DNA of 64,000 nucleotides from Bacteroidales bacterium (GTDB lineage: Bacteria; Bacteroidota; Bacteroidia; Bacteroidales; P3), in contig JAFTFL010000014.1 of the NCBI GenBank assembly GCA_017449525.1, forward strand, positions 55,086 to 119,085, given 5' to 3'. Below the pieces are notes generated by a model, which did no database searches, had not been told where the DNA came from, and saw only the letters and a program-made list of their open reading frames with translations. The position numbers and the translations under genes are program-made. Of this stretch, positions 43,226 through 52,037 are shown piece by piece. The first letter of the stretch is position 1; the number at the start of each line of letters is the position of its first letter.

Positions 43226-43233
43226 CAAAGATA
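43226..43233 (-). promoter_or_regulatory. TATCTTTG -7 box inside the island
   Basis: A perfect minus-strand TAnnTTTG with no protein gene behind it; no clear -33 TTG. Confidence 0.4.
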
Positions 43234-43314
43234 GCCTTGTTCCGCTTGACGTTGTGGCACCATATTTCAGATGCGTAATATACGTTTTATGTACTTCGTG
43301 AAAGGGATTAACAC

Positions 43315-43806
43315 GTGGAGTGTTTCCTCGCTTTTTCCGTCCCACGTTACAGCAGTGTCGAGGTGGTGCAGGAGTTACACTGGAATTTATCGTATCTGCG
43401 GTGCGGTGGAATGTATTGCACACCCGACCCAAAGCAGAAACTATACAAATTACGCGATGTGGTGAACGAAGTCAAAGAAGAGTATGGCAACCTGCCTGTC
43501 TATCTCGGAATGAAGAATGCAGACAGTATGAACCGAAGACTGATGCTGAATACCTACGAGGCGAACCATTACACCAATGCAGGGCTTGCCTATCCGCTTG
43601 CCACATGGACACAGAAAGAGGTTCTCGCCTATATGCAGCAGCGTCGATTGCCTACACCAATAGACTACGGAAAGAATACATCGGGTGGCATAGGTTTCAA
43701 TCTTGATTGTTATTTGTGGATGGAAAAGAATGCTCCAGCAGACCTACAGTGAATGTATCAAGTATTTTCGATGTCGCAGCGTATCTTGCTTGAGTATCAT
43801 CACAAT
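43315..43806 (+). pseudogene. PAPS-reductase-like protein, remnant with in-frame TGA
   Basis: The C-terminal part of a phosphoadenosine-phosphosulfate-reductase-family protein of the kind carried by phages and mobile elements: DPKQKLYKLRDVVNEVKEEYG, VYLGMKNADSMNRRLML, GLAYPLATWTQKEVLAYM, then LDCYLWMEKNAPADLQ. A TGA at 43750-43752 interrupts it, and the same frame continues MYQVFSMSQRILLEYHHN, which completes the domain end. The N-terminal half with the nucleotide-binding SGGKDS-type motif is absent. Truncated and nonsense-mutated. Confidence 0.6.
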
Positions 43807-43824
43807 AGCCCCAAAGTCCCAGTG

Positions 43825-43974
43825 TTTCCTCTCAGATTGCCCCATACGCCTACAAATGTGGCCATGTGTTCCTTCTCAAAGAACGTTGTATTCCATCTCA
43901 GGGAACATAGGTACCCCCTAAGATGGAACATTGCATTCTTTCTCATGGAATACGCTATTCCATGAGAAAGAATG
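43825..43974. repeat. 22-bp tandem repeat array D with a 19-bp perfect palindrome
   Basis: CTCA cores at 43831, 43875, 43897 and 43942 (steps 44, 22, 45) with a degenerate or inverted unit in between. The last two units form a perfect inverted repeat (43934-43952 with 43956-43974, 3-nt loop), which may also terminate the minus-strand operon ending at 44015. Confidence 0.75.
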
Positions 43975-44014
43975 TGCTCAAATAAGTGTAGGTGGGTTGG
44001 TTGGTGAGAAGCCG

Positions 44015-44422
44015 CTATTCGTCAAGATACTCAACCAACTCCTCGTCGAATTCTTTCAGAGCCTCGTCCAGTTCACTTCGCATTTCACTCATGGCTTTGT
44101 CGCTGGCGCGCTTCATTTTGTCAACGCGTTCTTCGGTGAATATCTCGCCAAGTCCTTGAAGATAGCTGTTCCCCAAGTGGTGTAGAAAGTCAAGGCCACC
44201 ATGAGTATTAATGTTTGCAATGCGGGCTGTTTGCTCGTCGGTCAACCGACGGTCTTCCAACTTGTCGAGAATTTTGGAAGCGGCCTCGTAGTCGTGTTGC
44301 TCAATGGCTTTTTCGTAGCGGTCAATCAGGTGGTTTGTACTCGATTTGCACGATGTTGAGGTTAGGCCGAGCACAAGCACAGCGCAGACTGCCATGACGA
44401 GACGAACGGTTCTGTATTTCAT
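44015..44422 (-). CDS. Lipoprotein at the end of the tubulin-like/VWA operon
   Basis: 135 residues from the ATG at 44422: signal MKYRTVRLVMAVCAVLVLGL and lipobox TSC. The mature part is mostly helical and acidic (a repeat-like DRYEKAIEQHDYEAASKILDKLE, then a C-terminal EALKEFDEELVEYLDE). I recognise no family. It lies 31 nt after the transglutaminase-like gene and is the last of five co-directional genes, so it is probably the envelope-anchored part of that system. Confidence 0.7.
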   Translation of the reverse strand: MKYRTVRLVMAVCAVLVLGLTSTSCKSSTNHLIDRYEKAIEQHDYEAASKILDKLEDRRLTDEQTARIANINTHGGLDFLHHLGNSYLQGLGEIFTEERVDKMKRASDKAMSEMRSELDEALKEFDEELVEYLDE

Positions 44423-44453
44423 AGTTGATAACGTGTTATGGTTTGACAATTCT

Positions 44454-46211
44454 TTAGTTGAGGAACAGCACGTCGGCAATGTCTTCTTTACGAGTAGAGG
44501 CCATGTCGCCGATGCGGAATCCGTCGCCAGTGGTTTCGCAGAAGAAGTAGGGTAGACCGTCTTTCGAGAGGATGGCGTTGCTGCATCGAGCCGTCATCAA
44601 GGAGGTGTCGGCATCTTTGAATGCCACGCCTACTGCGGCATGGTTCTGTGTGATGACGTATGCCGTTTTGAACCCAGCCTCTACAAAAAGGCTGGCGGCC
44701 AAAACGGCCTTGCAGTCGCAGTCTCCTCGCCTGTCGCAGATGGTCTCATCGGGGTAACGGGCATAGTCGGTAGGGTGGCCTATCTCAGCGCAGTCTTCGT
44801 CGTAGGCATATACAATGTTGGGTTCTTGTGCAAAATCCAATAGCAACTGTAGTTGTTCCAGTTGTGTAAGACCGATGTGTTGGCTCTCATAGTTGACGTA
44901 TGCCACAATCTTGTGCACCAAGCGGCGGTCGGTATATCCTTTGAATAGTTTTTCTACGGCCTTGATATGAGGTAGTGAGTTGGCGCGGAAGGGGTTTTGC
45001 TGACGCAGTGTCTCGATGGCCTGCATGTCCAATCTCAGAGATAGTTGTGCTTGTAGCTGATGTGTAGTACTGTCGAGCGTCCACTGGTACAGCTCGTCGT
45101 GGTATCGTTCAGGGTCAGGATTCTCATCGTCGGGGTCGGGCATGCGAGCCTCGCCATCACCGCCAGTACGGTATAGTTCCATACGCCACGGCTCGTGTGA
45201 GCAGTAGCGCTTGTTGCCTCTCACCCCGATGGCCAGCGCTGCCATCAGCGGGATGAAGTAGTAACTGCCTGTATAGGCGGCCAAGAGCATGGCAAGGTCA
45301 AGACACCACAGGATGGCGCGGTTCATCTTTTGTAGACCTGTATTGCGATTGAGCAGTTGCAGGCGGTAGTTGAAGTTGTGGCTCTTGAAAGACTGCTCTA
45401 TCTTAATCTGTCTCACTATCCACCATACGAGAAAGAAGCATAGGAACGTACCTGTGGTGAAGCCCAGTCGTACGCCCAGCACCGACACTTGGATGGGGTT
45501 GATGCCTACCGCGTAGATGAGGAAAAACAGTGGGGTGTAGAGCATAGCGGACAGGAGGGCAACGTCGTGCCATGCTGCTTTCGTATTGGGTCGGTTTTCC
45601 TCCTCATTGCGTTCGGTCAACGGCATATAGAGCAGTGCGAAGGCACCTACGCGAGCGGAGGGTGTTATCTCGTTGGGACGAGTCTTGAAGCGACCAGTCT
45701 CGGTAATTGTGCCCACTGCCACATGGTTCCCAGCGGCGTCCTGCATCATCAGCAGGGAGTGCGCCACCAGCCATAACTCGTACCAATGTCGTGTACCCTT
45801 GGTACTTGGTTTTTCGTGCTGATTTGCTATGTAGCCTATGGTAATATTCGCTGCATTATATATGGTACCATCTACGCCGACCGCCCCCAAAGTGGTCATC
45901 GTATCGGCCAGTTCTTGAGCCATCGGGTCCTTTTTGACGATGATGGTGGCATTGCCCTGCCCAGCGCGTTGCGAGTAACCCACTTCTCGCAATGCCACTG
46001 GTTTCCCGTGGTCATAGAGGGGAAAACTGTTGTCGGCCTGGTGGCGCACGCTAACGGTGTTGCTCATGCCAAGTTGGGTGCTGCATGTGCATACCGCACG
46101 CTTGCGCAGCAGTCTGATGGCGGTAGCCACAATGCCAGCCAGCGCCATGAGCGAGCCAGCACTAAGCAGCAAATTGGTTGGGGTGAGGAGGTGTTGCCAC
46201 GTATTTGTCAT
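44454..46211 (-). CDS. Membrane protein with transglutaminase-like domain
   Basis: 585 residues. One N-terminal membrane helix (about 13-35), a soluble stretch, four or so helices between about 215 and 340, then a C-terminal domain. The C-terminal domain resembles the transglutaminase/peptidase core: Cys in DRRGDCDCKAVLAASLF (about 500), His in VITQNHAAVGVAF, and a following Asp candidate in ETTGDGFRIGD. It could be a cysteine protease, amidase or cross-linking enzyme; activity is inference. Fourth gene of the operon, 29 nt after its neighbour. Confidence 0.68.
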   Translation of the reverse strand: MTNTWQHLLTPTNLLLSAGSLMALAGIVATAIRLLRKRAVCTCSTQLGMSNTVSVRHQADNSFPLYDHGKPVALREVGYSQRAGQGNATIIVKKDPMAQELADTMTTLGAVGVDGTIYNAANITIGYIANQHEKPSTKGTRHWYELWLVAHSLLMMQDAAGNHVAVGTITETGRFKTRPNEITPSARVGAFALLYMPLTERNEEENRPNTKAAWHDVALLSAMLYTPLFFLIYAVGINPIQVSVLGVRLGFTTGTFLCFFLVWWIVRQIKIEQSFKSHNFNYRLQLLNRNTGLQKMNRAILWCLDLAMLLAAYTGSYYFIPLMAALAIGVRGNKRYCSHEPWRMELYRTGGDGEARMPDPDDENPDPERYHDELYQWTLDSTTHQLQAQLSLRLDMQAIETLRQQNPFRANSLPHIKAVEKLFKGYTDRRLVHKIVAYVNYESQHIGLTQLEQLQLLLDFAQEPNIVYAYDEDCAEIGHPTDYARYPDETICDRRGDCDCKAVLAASLFVEAGFKTAYVITQNHAAVGVAFKDADTSLMTARCSNAILSKDGLPYFFCETTGDGFRIGDMASTRKEDIADVLFLN

Positions 46212-46240
46212 GGTCTGTAATCCTTATAGCAGGAGCTCAT

Positions 46241-48760
46241 TCAGTTGGTTGTAGCATTCAGAAGTTGGTCTATTAGGGTGCGTTGTTCTTCCGACAGCGA
46301 GAGCAGATGGGATGCTATGGCATGCGGACGTGCCGAAGAGGCGAAGTGGTGGGTGAGTAGGTCTGCCCATCTCACCAGGTCAGCCTCCTCAATACGGGTG
46401 TGGCATCTGGTGTTGCCGTCTATTGGGTCGCAGGGGGCAGTGGCTAAAGCCAACAAGTGGCTGTCGAGCAACTCATCGCCAGTGGCAACAGTCTCTACAC
46501 TGCTTTGTATATCGGTCTGCCGTTGAAAGGCTGCGCAATTGTTCTTCAGTAGGGGTGCTGTGCTATTGGCACTCACAAAGAGTTGTAGTTTTGTGTTGTG
46601 AAGGTTGCTTATCATCATGCCGTTGATACTACTCATGCGGAACAGTGGCATCAAGTCGATGTGGTCGGCATACTGTGCGCAGAAGTCGGCAATGTTCGCG
46701 GCCGTGTTGCACAGCAGGCCTTGAAGTAGGGTGTCGGCTTCGTGGGCAAAGGTGTCTATCGGTGTTCGCTCCGCATCCTTTTCAGCGTGGAACCAGTCGC
46801 GACACGAGCCACATGCAAATACTTTGCGCAGAATGCGGCGTGTTTCAGTGGTAGTGAAATCGCTGACGCGAACCCGTTCGCCTTCAGAGGTGAGGATTGC
46901 GGCCTGTGCGGGCGAATTGTTGTCGAAAACGGGGATCTTGCAGAACGCCCCCCCGATCAACGGCTGGTTGAAGCGCGTGTGTGGCATTGGGGTTGTGGAG
47001 TCCGTTTTGGTGGTGCTGGCCGCCTCTGCCCGTCGACCAAGGAACTCTTTCAGTTCGCTGTTGCGTTCAGTCAGTTTGCTGCAGAGGTCGGCTATGCGGC
47101 TGTAGGCTGCAGAGGCCTGCTCTGCATAAAAGGTCGATAACTTCTGCTCTGCATTGTAGAGCGTGCGAATAAGCATCCGCTGCTTGTACTGGCGCACCCG
47201 TTTGTGGTGCATTCGTACGGTGAACCCAATGTGGACTACAAATGGTATCAGCAGTAGGATGGGGCCCCATAGCCAGGGCAGGTCGGACAGTACGCCCAGG
47301 TCGACAAATCGGGGCGAAAGCCAACGCAGCAGGGGCAATCCAAGCAGACACAGAGCTATGCCCAACAGCAGGCTTCTGCTTAGGCTCCCCAAGAAGGTGG
47401 GTTCATTCTTCAGCTCTTCTGCCAGGTCGCGCACGATACGCTGCTGCTCCATCTCTGGTTCGCCGTTGCGACATTGCTCGTAGAGTCCTTGATGTCGGGC
47501 TGGTATCTTGATGATGTCGGGCTTTACGTCGCGCACACTCGTTTCGTTGTTGTGAATTCGTTCCGTCAGCAGCGACAGGAAGTGCTGTTGTTGGCTGAGG
47601 GTGGGGTGGGTGGTCAACTGGGCAGCCAATATATCATAGGTAGTCTCGCTGATGAGTCCCGCAGCCTGCTCCACAAACCTGTTGGCATTGCTCTCTATGA
47701 CGTGGCCGAACTTTTGGGTGAGCATGAACTCCGTTAGCTGTGCATTCTCAAGAAGTTGGGCAGGCATGAAGCGCAACTGTTTGTGGAAGTACTGTGGCCA
47801 CAGCTTCGGATTGAGCAAGTCTCGTATGGGGTGGGGCGAACATTCCTGCATGATGTGGCCAGCCGCATCGGCTATGTCATGGCAGTCGGTCTGCAGTTCC
47901 TTATGCAGCCTATCGGGGTCGATATGATTACGCAGGTGTAGCAGAAGTGCCTCGCTGTCATCCCCCGACATGGACTTCTCGTCAGTGGCGGCCGTGCTGA
48001 GGTGCTGCCACAGTTCGTCGGTTGAGGCTCTGCGGTGCAATTCGGAATGGTAGTATACCGAAGCAGCACCGACCGACAGCATCAACGGCTTGGATGACGA
48101 TTGCCTAATGATGCGGTTCGGCTGCATATCGTCATGGCAGTAGGTAGCCACGAGGTATTGCAGCAACAGTTCGCTGCGGTCGCTACTGTTCAGTTGCTCA
48201 TAGAAGCGAGTAGAGGAGTATTGATTCTCCTGATAAATAGTGAGAATGCGGTAGCATGCTTCGGCATCGGTCAGGGTATTCAACTCCTCAAGTAGAATGG
48301 CGCAACGTGTCCGGAGCGTCCGGTCTTCTATTTGGTTGACCGTTTCGGGCAGGAACAGGAATCCATATAGTTCCAATCCTCGGTTGGCGTGGTCGGACGA
48401 AATGCGTGCCCGTCTGCATTGCAGCAGTGCGGGCAGCAGATGAAACAGTTGTTGAGACTGCTCCTCCACGGCATTGCCCAGTACGCACACTTGTAGGTTG
48501 GTGAACTTTAGACCCTGTGCACGAAGTCGGTTCACACAGGCTTGCCCCTCTGAGGTAATCCAATTTAATGCAGCGCGATAAAAATCGAGACTGTCAACGT
48601 CGTGCACTTTGTCCTCGGACGACAAGGCCGTGTACTGGTCGCTCCACGATGAGTAGTACCAGTATTTATGTATTGACACATCACAGGCTTGCAGCAACTG
48701 CTGCAAGCCTTGATTGTCTTGGGTCGACTGGTTGAGGTTGATTATCCAAAGTGGCTGCAT
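46241..48760 (-). CDS. Large two-helix membrane protein of unknown function
   Basis: 839 residues. The first 455 are soluble (opening MQPLWIINLNQSTQDNQGLQ; possibly an alpha/beta domain with a receptor-like strand VCVLGNA). Two membrane helices follow at about 463-483 and 496-516, then a basic coiled coil and a C-terminal domain with two CxxC-like cysteines (ACGSCRDW). No signal peptide, so the bulk is cytosolic. No family recognised. It lies directly after the tubulin-like gene (33 nt) and could anchor its polymer to the membrane; that is inference. Confidence 0.62.
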   Translation of the reverse strand: MQPLWIINLNQSTQDNQGLQQLLQACDVSIHKYWYYSSWSDQYTALSSEDKVHDVDSLDFYRAALNWITSEGQACVNRLRAQGLKFTNLQVCVLGNAVEEQSQQLFHLLPALLQCRRARISSDHANRGLELYGFLFLPETVNQIEDRTLRTRCAILLEELNTLTDAEACYRILTIYQENQYSSTRFYEQLNSSDRSELLLQYLVATYCHDDMQPNRIIRQSSSKPLMLSVGAASVYYHSELHRRASTDELWQHLSTAATDEKSMSGDDSEALLLHLRNHIDPDRLHKELQTDCHDIADAAGHIMQECSPHPIRDLLNPKLWPQYFHKQLRFMPAQLLENAQLTEFMLTQKFGHVIESNANRFVEQAAGLISETTYDILAAQLTTHPTLSQQQHFLSLLTERIHNNETSVRDVKPDIIKIPARHQGLYEQCRNGEPEMEQQRIVRDLAEELKNEPTFLGSLSRSLLLGIALCLLGLPLLRWLSPRFVDLGVLSDLPWLWGPILLLIPFVVHIGFTVRMHHKRVRQYKQRMLIRTLYNAEQKLSTFYAEQASAAYSRIADLCSKLTERNSELKEFLGRRAEAASTTKTDSTTPMPHTRFNQPLIGGAFCKIPVFDNNSPAQAAILTSEGERVRVSDFTTTETRRILRKVFACGSCRDWFHAEKDAERTPIDTFAHEADTLLQGLLCNTAANIADFCAQYADHIDLMPLFRMSSINGMMISNLHNTKLQLFVSANSTAPLLKNNCAAFQRQTDIQSSVETVATGDELLDSHLLALATAPCDPIDGNTRCHTRIEEADLVRWADLLTHHFASSARPHAIASHLLSLSEEQRTLIDQLLNATTN

Positions 48761-48793
48761 GGGGTAGGTGAGGTACTGACCGTTGTTGGTTGC

Positions 48794-51700
48794 TTATTGG
48801 TTGATAAAGTCGTTGTAGCGCGTCATGCGGTGTGTAATGCTGTCAAGCAGTTCCTCCACCAGTTTGCGCTCATCCAAAGAGATGTCTTCTGTCAGCCGCT
48901 GTTGTAGCGTACTGCACAGTTGTTGCCGAGACTCTTCAAAGTGTGCCAGAAGCAGGTCGTGCTTGTGTTGGTTCAGCATGCTGATGAATTTTCTGAAGAA
49001 GTCCTCTATGTGGCTGTCGGCAAAGTGCTCTTTGAACGCGCGAGCTATGGTGACGTACTGTGATCTCGCGTTGTCGATGGGCACTGTGTAACCTTTGTCA
49101 ATGCGAATGGCTGGCTGCCCGTCATGGTCCTCTATCGAACTCAATGTTGCTATTCTGATGCTGTGCGCTTCTTGAGTAAGAGGGGAGAAAGCATAGCGGT
49201 CCTTCTCGTATTCACTTGGCTTGTACATATAGTCGACAAAGCTGTGTTGCATCTTGTCGAGCAGCATTAGGCGCAGTAGCGTGGTGAGCGACGGGTCTTC
49301 GGTGCGAGGCAGCTGCAGTTTCTCTGCTTCGCCTCCGCTCAGTGCAAACTGCTTGTGGAAGTGGTAGAACTCTTTGTCTTGGCAGGCTTTGTACTTGTTG
49401 CGGATGAAGTCATACGTACGGTAGTAGTTGAACGACATGCCGAGTTTGACGGCTATGATGTACATGAGCGACTTGTCGGCCGAGGGAATGAAGCGCTGGT
49501 TGGGTCGTCCAGCAAAGCCGAAGATGTTCTTTGCCATGTTCTCCGTCTGTGCTACGCAGAACTCACGTTGTTCGAGCGTGCTCTCCATCTGGTTGATGTT
49601 GTAGGAGAAGAATAGTGAGGGCTTCAGTTGCTTCACTATGGTGTCGCGTTCGGTCTGGGGCAGGTTGTCATACATTTCTGCAAGGCCGCTGTCGTTCCAC
49701 CGTGTATAACTGTCCTTCTTGGTCATCAATTGGTTAAACACTTGCTCAGACATGGTCAGCACATCCTCAATATTCTTTTGTGCTCCGATGTTGCGGTTGA
49801 TGAAGAGTTGACGGCGCGTAATGGTCTGCTCGTCTTGCTTCACAATGCTGATGTAGTTGTTTTGTTCCAGTTGTTTTCCGAGGTTCAAGAAGATGTTGTC
49901 CAGGATGTGCTGCAGGCTGTCGCTGCCCTCGCGTACCGGACGATAACCCTCTTGAGGGATAAGCTCAGTGGTGCGATGCACTACGTCGCAGTATATATTG
50001 CTGAAAGGATTCTCTTTTTCCCACCCGTTGTCGTCCACGAAGGTGCAGATGTTTGGTAGGTAAACCGAGGTTACGTCGTCCTTAGCCGAGCGGAATTTCT
50101 GTGCCAATCCTTCTCTGTAGCGATAGCGAGGTCCTTCGGGATTGTTGAGCATCTCCTCTGCCGTCTTGTTGAGGCGGCGTATGTGCAGCAGGATGTCATC
50201 GAGAATGCCGTCGTCGCCGTGGCAGAGAGCACTGAGCATTTCGAAGCACATGTCGTACACCTTGTCTTCCATCATGCTTCTTATCATCTGCGAGGAGCGC
50301 ATGTAGTATTCCTTCACTTGATTGCTGTTGCTCATCTGATTGGCAATGCCAATGCGCTGCATGAGGTTGCCCAAAGCCTCGCCGAGCGAGGTGTGTTCGG
50401 CGTCTTCGCGCAGGGTGGCCAGGTCTTCCTCCTGGGGGCGGGGTGTCTTGCCTGCTACGAGGGTTTGGTACACGTCGTAGAATTCTTTACCTTTCTTGTG
50501 GTAGGTCTGGCACAATTTCTCGCACATGTCGTCGAGATGGCGAAATGTAGTGCCGGCGTAGCGCAAGCCGTAACGCTCTATGTATTCCTCGGCACGGTCC
50601 CACAACTCGGTGCGCAGCGCCTCTTTGATCTGGGCGGTGAAGTTTTCATCCTGTGCAAAGAGTCGGGGCAACTTGTCGGTGATACGCTTGGCATCATCAA
50701 TGGAGGTGTCTGGAAGCCGTGTTTTGAATTTATCGCCGTCCATGAAGTAGTCCTCAGAGTACTCCCGTTCGCGGAGCTCGTGGGCGCGCGACAGGAAGTG
50801 TCCGAGCAGCGAGGTGTGTTTGTCGCGGTCGAAGATGAGACGGCGTATGATGGCATCGAAAGTCGTCTTGGAGGCCTCGGTGGCAACCTCTTCTTTCGGT
50901 TCGCTGCCGACAATGCCGTACTGCAGCATTTCGTATTGAATGCGCAGTTTCCAGTATTCGTCAAACTCGGCCACCGGTTTCTTCAGTGCCACATATCCCA
51001 TGGGCAGCAAGAAGCACTTGTCCTCATGGCCCAGTTGGGCACCGTCGCGGTTGTTGTCCATGAAGGATTCAAATCCAGTGGCACCTTCGCCTTCGTGCAC
51101 ATAGAACAGCATCTCGGCGGTGTTGGAGTACATTTTGCTGAGACTACCCATATTGTTGCCTGTCTCGGTCTGGTAGTCTACGGGTATGCAGCACTCGAAG
51201 GGGCGGTAGGGGTACTGCGTGTCGATGGTGCTGTAACCGTCGAGGAGTGCCAAGCGGTGGAAGAGGTGGCTGTGTTGTGGGTCTTTGGACCAGCACTGGA
51301 TGCTCTCCAACTCGTTCATGACTGCAAAGGCGTTGTTGGGATACCGCTCGTTGTGCGAGTTGTGGTCGATGAAGCATTGGGGCATGTAGAGCACGAGGCA
51401 CACCTTGGGGTCGCCTGGGTCAATGCTCGACTTGTGTATCATGTTGACGTAGTACAGCACATCGTTTACTATGCCGCTTCCTGTTCCGCCAGCGCAGCTG
51501 CACACGACCCAGTAGCATATTTGGTCGCGTTGAGAAGCATTGCTTTCAATCGTGCTGAGGCTACGGATGTCGGCGCGCAGTTTGTCGCAAAATTCTCCTG
51601 CCATGCGGGCAAAGGCGGTGCGCGATTTCAAGCGGAACGCACCAGCACCGAACTGTAGCGCCCGGTCGTCCATACGGAACGCAACGTTCTCGCTGCAGGC

Positions 51701-52024
51701 CTCGGTGATGCGCTGGTTCATCTGCTCGTTTGGGGCATTCTTGGCTTGGCGGTAGATGGCGGCGGGGTTCTGTTGCCCGAGGTTGACCAGCTCCTCGGTC
51801 GATATCATCTTTTTGCGCCCTGTTTCGTAGACGTCGCGGTACTTGCGGTTCTGCCTGTCCAGCTCTCCTTCATCGGTGTCGACGAAGAGGAACCGGTACT
51901 TGTCGTCCATACGGCTCACACGGTCGTCGGTGTTGGCCATACGCTGGTATACCTTAAATTTAACTGCGGCTACGGTCTCGCATCCCGAGCCTCCAAGTCC
52001 AATAAAAATGTGCTTCTTTGCCAT
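48794..52024 (-). CDS. Tubulin/FtsZ-like GTPase (Tubulin_2 type)
   Basis: 1076 residues. The N-terminal domain has the tubulin-family glycine motifs: FIGLGGSGCETV at about 7-18 and the tubulin signature GGTGSG at 179-184 (in CSCAGGTGSGIVND), with an FLFVDTDEGEL strand between. It is much longer than FtsZ (about 380), with some 700 extra helical residues downstream. Family knowledge: FtsZ-like proteins of this kind occur in loci with VWA proteins and are proposed to remodel membranes. Here the VWA gene is immediately upstream (13 nt), supporting one system. GTPase activity and polymerisation are inferred from the motifs only. Confidence 0.82.
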   Translation of the reverse strand: MAKKHIFIGLGGSGCETVAAVKFKVYQRMANTDDRVSRMDDKYRFLFVDTDEGELDRQNRKYRDVYETGRKKMISTEELVNLGQQNPAAIYRQAKNAPNEQMNQRITEACSENVAFRMDDRALQFGAGAFRLKSRTAFARMAGEFCDKLRADIRSLSTIESNASQRDQICYWVVCSCAGGTGSGIVNDVLYYVNMIHKSSIDPGDPKVCLVLYMPQCFIDHNSHNERYPNNAFAVMNELESIQCWSKDPQHSHLFHRLALLDGYSTIDTQYPYRPFECCIPVDYQTETGNNMGSLSKMYSNTAEMLFYVHEGEGATGFESFMDNNRDGAQLGHEDKCFLLPMGYVALKKPVAEFDEYWKLRIQYEMLQYGIVGSEPKEEVATEASKTTFDAIIRRLIFDRDKHTSLLGHFLSRAHELREREYSEDYFMDGDKFKTRLPDTSIDDAKRITDKLPRLFAQDENFTAQIKEALRTELWDRAEEYIERYGLRYAGTTFRHLDDMCEKLCQTYHKKGKEFYDVYQTLVAGKTPRPQEEDLATLREDAEHTSLGEALGNLMQRIGIANQMSNSNQVKEYYMRSSQMIRSMMEDKVYDMCFEMLSALCHGDDGILDDILLHIRRLNKTAEEMLNNPEGPRYRYREGLAQKFRSAKDDVTSVYLPNICTFVDDNGWEKENPFSNIYCDVVHRTTELIPQEGYRPVREGSDSLQHILDNIFLNLGKQLEQNNYISIVKQDEQTITRRQLFINRNIGAQKNIEDVLTMSEQVFNQLMTKKDSYTRWNDSGLAEMYDNLPQTERDTIVKQLKPSLFFSYNINQMESTLEQREFCVAQTENMAKNIFGFAGRPNQRFIPSADKSLMYIIAVKLGMSFNYYRTYDFIRNKYKACQDKEFYHFHKQFALSGGEAEKLQLPRTEDPSLTTLLRLMLLDKMQHSFVDYMYKPSEYEKDRYAFSPLTQEAHSIRIATLSSIEDHDGQPAIRIDKGYTVPIDNARSQYVTIARAFKEHFADSHIEDFFRKFISMLNQHKHDLLLAHFEESRQQLCSTLQQRLTEDISLDERKLVEELLDSITHRMTRYNDFINQ

Positions 52025-52037
52025 GTCTATGAGTATT

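Noticed and set aside
50183-51658. 491-residue open frame antisense to the tubulin-like gene
   Set aside because: The opposite strand carries GGTGSG and a coherent operon; the + frame is low-complexity hydrophobic shadow sequence.
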